From Phycomyces blakesleeanus NRRL 1555(-) (Eukaryota > Mucoromycota > Mucoromycetes > Mucorales > Phycomycetaceae): a stretch of DNA of 13,430 nt. The stretch spans positions 370,888 through 384,317 of the forward strand of contig NW_017265167.1 of assembly GCF_001638985.1 (NCBI RefSeq). The letters are read 5' to 3'. A program made the translations under genes and the position numbers. Each line of letters starts with the position of its first letter. Positions within the stretch are counted from its first letter, which is position 1. The notes beneath the pieces were generated by a model. That model was not told the DNA's origin, made no database searches, and saw only the letters and a list, made by a program, of their open reading frames with translations. Below, piece after piece: positions 9,448 through 13,430 of the stretch.

Positions 9448-10072
9448 AAAACAAATATCCTCAACTCAAGAGCAAAAAGCCTTGCAAAATACCACCAATC
9501 TTGGCTTGCCAATCGATCACACAATATTAACAAATCTTACTATTGCTCCTAAACATATAACCGAAGTCTTTTCTCCCGAAGCAGATGGCAACTGTGGATA
9601 CCGAGCAATAGCAATGGAGATATATCAGGACCAGGAGAAATGGCCTGAAGTTAAAGAAAATATGCTAGAAGCCTACTTAAAATATCAGCATACATATTAC
9701 CAGGGAAGAATGGAGAATGGCAACATGCCTGCATCCACAAACCCGCTCATAATCAGTCTCAAAGACAAAAGATCACCCCTCCCACAGCAAAATTGGTTCG
9801 GAACGATTGACCATCCACAACTTGTAGCAGATGCGTTCAATAGAGCAGTAGCTGTATATTGAAACACTCCAAGAGAAACAGGCGACTGTCTCTTCGTTCC
9901 ATTAACTACCACACCAGAAAAAGTCGAACCAATAATCATCATCTTGGACATCAACCACTTTCTCTTTGCGAAACGTAAACCTATCAGAAACTTCACTTGG
10001 CCAAAAATAAATCCTTTCCACAAAGCCATAGTCAAAAGATATGGCCTAAGTGACAACTCAATCATGTATTAA
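9448..10072 (+). pseudogene. OTU-like cysteine protease domain, C-terminal exon of the MULE gene, interrupted by TGA
   Basis: OTU proteases cleave ubiquitin or similar modifiers. The signature is clear: EADGNCGYRAIA, with the catalytic-site Asp (codon 9584) and Cys (codon 9593), followed by VADAFNRAVAVY and, after a stop, CLFVPL and LDINHF with the presumed catalytic His (codon 9956). The frame runs from the intron 4 acceptor to TAA 10070-10072 and is broken only by TGA 9860-9862. The conserved matter on both sides shows that the stop interrupts one domain and does not end it. No in-frame ATG lies between the acceptor and the catalytic Cys, so this domain cannot be made alone from its own start; it must be the tail of the transposase. 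As written, termination at 9862 removes the catalytic His and about 69 residues, so the protease is predicted inactive unless the stop is read through. Confidence 0.8.
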
Positions 10073-10272
10073 TTACTAAGGTATATATTTTGTACTTGAA
10101 TTGGCATTGATAATATTAACATTGAATATTTTATTTTTGTAGTTTTTTTTTATATATTTTATCTCTATTTATTTTTATATCAACTTTTATCTTTCTATTA
10201 ATTTTTATCTCAATTGTCAACTTTTTTTATAATCAATATTTTTTGAAACTTTTACGAAATACTCGGATTTGA
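10073..10272. other. AT-rich 3' untranslated part of the MULE
   Basis: Between the last stop of the element's gene and the right TIR the sequence is very AT-rich, with long T-runs. I see no canonical AATAAA in the sense direction, so the polyadenylation site is not evident. Confidence 0.5.
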
Positions 10273-10375
10273 CCCCCCAAAAACAATGGGATTGTTACAC
10301 TAATCATCTCTGACGTCAGAGATGAAAATATTGTCCTCGAAATCTTGTCCCGTCGTCTTGTCCGTAAGGATAGTC
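10273..10375 (-). repeat. Right terminal inverted repeat of the MULE
   Basis: Reverse complement of the left TIR, gap-free, about 93% identical. The outermost end differs at the second base (GA instead of GG). The doubled GGACAAGA motif and the TGACGTCA palindrome are both kept. The divergence is spread over single substitutions, as expected for two ends ageing independently after insertion. Confidence 0.95.
10305..10324. promoter_or_regulatory. 20-bp palindrome with CRE core in right TIR
   Basis: The same palindrome as in the left TIR, unchanged, while bases immediately next to it have diverged. With the flanking T and A the symmetry here extends to 22 bp. There is no gene downstream of this copy inside the element, so a purely promoter role would not explain why it is kept. 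Confidence 0.5.
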
Positions 10376-12465
10376 TAATATATAGATGAGGATCACAAAA
10401 GAGATGAGGGATATAAAAACACCAGTCATAAACTTAAAGTCTAGGTCTGTACAGGCGTTTAATATTCAGTGATCACTGATTTATATTTTCCACAGTGCTA
10501 TGGAAAAGATAAAAGTCACATGTCTAGCTTTTTTACATTTTTCCTAGTAAAATATTCACAAATTTCCATTGCTTAAAGTTGTAGCAAGCTCTACATACAA
10601 AAATTGTTACACATTTCGCCTTTGACTCTGATTTTCTGAATATCTTCAGCAGTGAGATAGCTTTTAATATGTATAAAGCCAAATACCACCACTTTAGCTA
10701 AAAAAATGTTACTTAGCCCAACAGTTTGATTTAGTTTATTCTAAATAAAAATTAAAGTCTACTTTTTTTTAAGGAAGACAAAAAAAAGGGACTGCTGGAG
10801 ATGTTCTAATCAAAATTTCAGATTTTAGCATGCTTATCCTTCCATAACCTCGAATATAACAACACACATCTTCTGTTTTATGAAAGCTAAAAAAATGTAC
10901 CACAAAACCAAAACCAAATAAATTATAATCGCAGATTGAATTAACCCAAATTTATACCTTTTGTACTTTATGTAATTCAATCAATTTTTTGATTATCTTG
11001 CGTTCTAGTAATTCGTTTTTGCTCAAAACAAGTGCGTTAAAGAGCTAGAGACAATAAAAAACGAGTGGGCTAAGAGGCATGGCGGGCTTTTAAATAAATC
11101 GAATTTTCGGAGTATGAATTAGCGAAAATTGAAATCCAACACTCACTCCTGCAGTGGGAAAGTAATGTTTTCAGTCTCCATTTGAGTAGTATTAAAAGAC
11201 AGAACATTTATCATTTTATCAGGCATGGATTTGATAGGAAATGTCAATTTGAGAAATATATTCTCTGGTTGAGAAAGTCAATAAAATCATTAGGGATAAG
11301 TAAAATATAAACATCTAATATAGATATGTTACAAGTGTCTTTATAGCTGTATATACTTTAAGAAAAATTATAATGTTTGTAATAAAGATCAGTTATTTTA
11401 TTTTTTATTTATTTATAAAGACAATGTTATACATTTTTAATTTAAAAAGAAGTATGAAATTGTTCATAAATTTGAAAGTGTCTTTCTCGCAAAATATATA
11501 TATAAAACACTTGTATACTTTACAATTCTTCAGTGGTAGTTACTCATAAATCAATGCATGCTTTTAAATCGAAAGAAGTAAATGTAATTATACAAACAGC
11601 ACTTTCATAGAACCTATTGTTTTCTTTTATATTTTACTTTGCTTTACTTATAACATTAATATATATATATACAATGTGAAATATATCAGTGATATTTAAC
11701 TTGCTTACATATATTATTTATGTACAGCAAATATTTGAGATAAAAATTAATCTTCAGACATAGTTTTGTATATAAACATAACAAATGGTTCTCTGCAGTA
11801 GTATTTTACATTTAATTAAACAATTTATACTGAATTTCTCTACGTAAATTAACTATATCAAGGAGTTTCTTTCTCGAATGCAAAGCTGTTGATAAAACAT
11901 ATATTTAACATGTTATATAAAGTAACTATAAGTAATTTTTCTTTGAAAGTTTAACAAACAAACTCTTACTATTGCTACTTAAAAAGTTACTTCAAATCAG
12001 AGAAATAAACTAGATACATAAGCATAGCTTATTACATATTAATAATATGCTTCTCCAACATTGGTCTAAACCCTAAACTTTAGGTGCTCTTCACGACTCC
12101 AGACCTTGCAACTGGGCGTTCCACAAGACCTATCACCCAGACCTTACACAAAACAATTTTGAAACTATATGTTACGCAAAATACTTTTGAAGTACTTGAT
12201 TTCTAAAATGTCATTAAAGTGTGTTAATTTTCTTGTATTATTTTTTGTATTTTTTATTTCGAAATATTTTTATTAAAACAAAACAGCAAAAAACTATAAC
12301 TGCCTTACATAAATTGTTCTTGGAGAAAGAGAAGTCAAAGAATTTTTACAAGCATTGTCTAATGCTTGACCCTAGCTTTTTCTAATCAGCAAATGACTCA
12401 GAAGAGTAGACCAATTCATTTAAAAGGTAATAAAATAGAAGTAAAGAAATAAAATAACATATTAA
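10376..12465. other. Gene-free AT-rich intergenic stretch
   Basis: About 2.1 kb without an ORF or domain that I can support on either strand. It contains scattered simple AT steps (for example an AT dinucleotide run near 11660-11672), a perfect 12-bp palindrome CAGTGATCACTG at 10467-10478, and a small hairpin next to it with TTTTCCA/TGGAAAA arms (10486-10492 and 10501-10507). None of these points to a function. The 105-bp satellite does not resume here. Confidence 0.6.
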
Positions 12466-12687
12466 GGGGCTTCTCAAGCGCCCAACAAGACTGAAAAGTT
12501 TGTGCAGGATTTCCTTATACAGATTGGACAGAGTTTTCATAATTAGTAATCATAGACAAAGTTTTGTCCAGGCAAAAAGTAAAATCCAAAGTTTTGTCCA
12601 AACATTACTAATTTTGGAAACTCTGACCAGTCCGTATAAGAAAATCCTACACAAAATTTTCGGTCTTGTTGGGCGCTTGAGAAGCCC
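12466..12687. mobile_element. 222-bp MITE-like inverted-repeat element
   Basis: Two arms of 84 bp (12467-12550 and 12604-12687) are inverted copies with nine mismatches by my count, around a 53-bp centre. The ends read GGGCTTCTCAAGCGCCCAAC. The left flank is TTAA (12462-12465) and the right flank is TTGA (12688-12691), which could be a TTAA target duplication with one transition. That would fit a TTAA-inserting family such as piggyBac, but the evidence is thin. There is no transposase; the frame that spans it is only the translation of the arms. The centre carries AAAGTTTTGTCCA twice. Transcribed RNA would fold into a long hairpin. Confidence 0.85.
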
Positions 12688-12691
12688 TTGA

Positions 12692-13013
12692 CTAATATCT
12701 ATTTAAAGTTCTTGCAAGTGCATATTAGGAATTTGAATAGGACTAACTGTTACATTAAGATGCTATGGGCTTAGACTGGCACCCATAATGTACCTAACAT
12801 TGTTCCACAACATATTGGCTTTTGTACTTTCTAATAATATTAATGACCTGATAATTTTTAAATCACAAAGCCTTATATCACACAAGTAGAGCTAATTAAA
12901 GTTTAGCTTATATAAGTATTACTATTATTAGGTCTAAGAAAAAAATAAAGGACAAAGTTAATCCGAATGAAATGTTAACACAATTGATTAAAAAGACATT
13001 AAGATGAATATGA
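12692..13013. other. Spacer between MITE and right-edge decayed frame
   Basis: AT-rich, no supportable gene. A TTATATAAG motif near 12908-12916 resembles a TATA box and lies about 100 bp before the right-edge open frame, but there is no ATG at the start of that frame, so I give the motif little weight. Confidence 0.4.
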
Positions 13014-13430
13014 GATGTGAGTACGGTGAGACAGGAGAGAGTTGATTTGATTGAAGTGAAAGAGAGAAGAAGAGTGAGAGTGATTATATTTAAAGATATT
13101 AAGGAAACTTTGATGGTTGAGTATTTGTGTTGGGTGAAGTTTGTTTGGTGTAGAAGTGGTTATTTAAAGATATACTAGAAGGTGGAAGCTTTGAAAATTA
13201 TGTCTGATGGGATGGGGGGCATTGGGATCGAAGAAGGTGTTGGAAGTATAAGCATATGAATGTTGTGTGTGTGCGAGAGTTGAAAGCCAGATTTGAGAAT
13301 GGTGATATATGAGACCTTGGGCTTAGAGGAATATAATGTACGGTTTTGGAGTGTCGAAGTTTTATTATATGGCTATGATTTTGAGCTGTATCTTGTAGTG
13401 GTAATAAAAAAAAAAGATATGTTATGGTTG
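13014..13430 (+). pseudogene. Probable decayed coding sequence of unknown family, truncated by window end
   Basis: One plus-strand frame spans 139 codons with only three stops (TAG 13176, TGA 13257, TGA 13281). The other two plus frames that I translated through its first part are full of stops. The sequence is notably poor in C on this strand, which should make TAG, TGA and TAA common, so the openness of one frame stands out. The first block (13014-13175) is charged, then hydrophobic and aromatic (for example VDLIEVKERRRVRVIIFKDI and VEYLCWVKF). The last block (13284 to the edge) ends with VEVLLYGYDFELYLVVVI and stays open. I cannot name a family. It could be a relic gene, a retroelement piece, or an exon-intron gene seen without its splice model. 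Confidence 0.4.

Larger units (their letters stand above)
6780..10375 (+). mobile_element. Full-length Mutator-like (MULE) DNA transposon with OTU domain
   Basis: The element is 3596 bp and is bounded by 103-bp terminal inverted repeats (6780-6882 and 10273-10375) that align without gaps. The only gene between them encodes a MULE-type transposase followed by an OTU protease-like domain, transcribed rightwards from about 90 bp inside the left TIR. MULEs move by cut-and-paste and usually leave 8-11 bp target duplications. The flanks here (AAAAAACAA on the left, TAATATATA on the right) do not match, so I see no target duplication. That points to mutation of the flanks, later recombination, or boundaries slightly different from mine. 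Long TIRs, the FAR1-like finger, the DDE core and the SWIM-like motif all fit the MULE superfamily. The coding region carries a -1 frame change and an in-frame stop, so this copy may be non-autonomous or a recent fossil. Confidence 0.93.

Noticed and set aside
9848..9881. A tiny intron (GTAGCT or GTATAT to ACAG) that would remove the TGA at 9860
   Set aside because: The candidates are 28-34 nt, below usual intron size, and would shift the frame, whereas plain continuation keeps an OTU-like frame.
12066..12084. TAAACCCTAAA as a telomere-like repeat
   Set aside because: There is only one copy, with no tandem array.
12500..12691. 63-codon ORF across the MITE
   Set aside because: It simply runs through both inverted arms and the centre; it has no domain and starts inside the left arm.

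Overview
The window looks like AT-rich nuclear DNA from an early-diverging fungus, most likely Mucoromycota. The reasons are short introns (57-93 nt) with GT..AG ends, low GC, and a MULE transposase with an OTU protease tail, a type I associate with those genomes. This placement is inference. I see no rRNA, tRNA, CRISPR array or bacterial-type operon.

Layout. (1) Positions 1 to about 5920 are one very diverged tandem array, already in progress at the left edge. It has roughly 55 units with a strikingly constant period of about 105 bp. Each unit carries a CAGGTATAC-like motif, a TTTACTTACT-like motif, a T-rich tract ending in ACAG, and a TCAAGGCCAACGATCAAG-like block. The arrangement resembles a small intron followed by a small exon. 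(2) 5921-6779 is unique AT-rich sequence with one more GC-rich patch that holds a doubtful 34-codon ORF. (3) 6780-10375 is a complete Mutator-like (MULE) DNA transposon of 3596 bp. Its 103-bp terminal inverted repeats (TIRs) are about 93% identical, and each contains a perfect 20-bp palindrome centred on TGACGTCA. (4) 10376-12465 is AT-rich sequence with no gene that I can support. (5) 12466-12687 is a 222-bp MITE-like inverted-repeat element. (6) The right edge (about 13014-13430) is a C-poor stretch whose one open frame, broken by three stops, suggests a decayed coding sequence that runs out of the window.

The only substantial gene is the MULE transposase, split by four introns that I could place by reading-frame continuity. 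It encodes a FAR1/WRKY-GCM1-type zinc finger, a DDE catalytic core (D263, D359, E484, with C380-x2-H383) and a SWIM-like motif whose last histidine is tyrosine. An OTU-type cysteine protease domain lies in the fifth exon. Two events separate a full-length transposase-OTU protein from what is written here. The first is a -1 frame change at an in-phase A_AAA_AAA heptamer just before intron 4. The second is an in-frame TGA between the OTU catalytic Cys and His. Whether these are recoding signals or decay is the main open question about the element.
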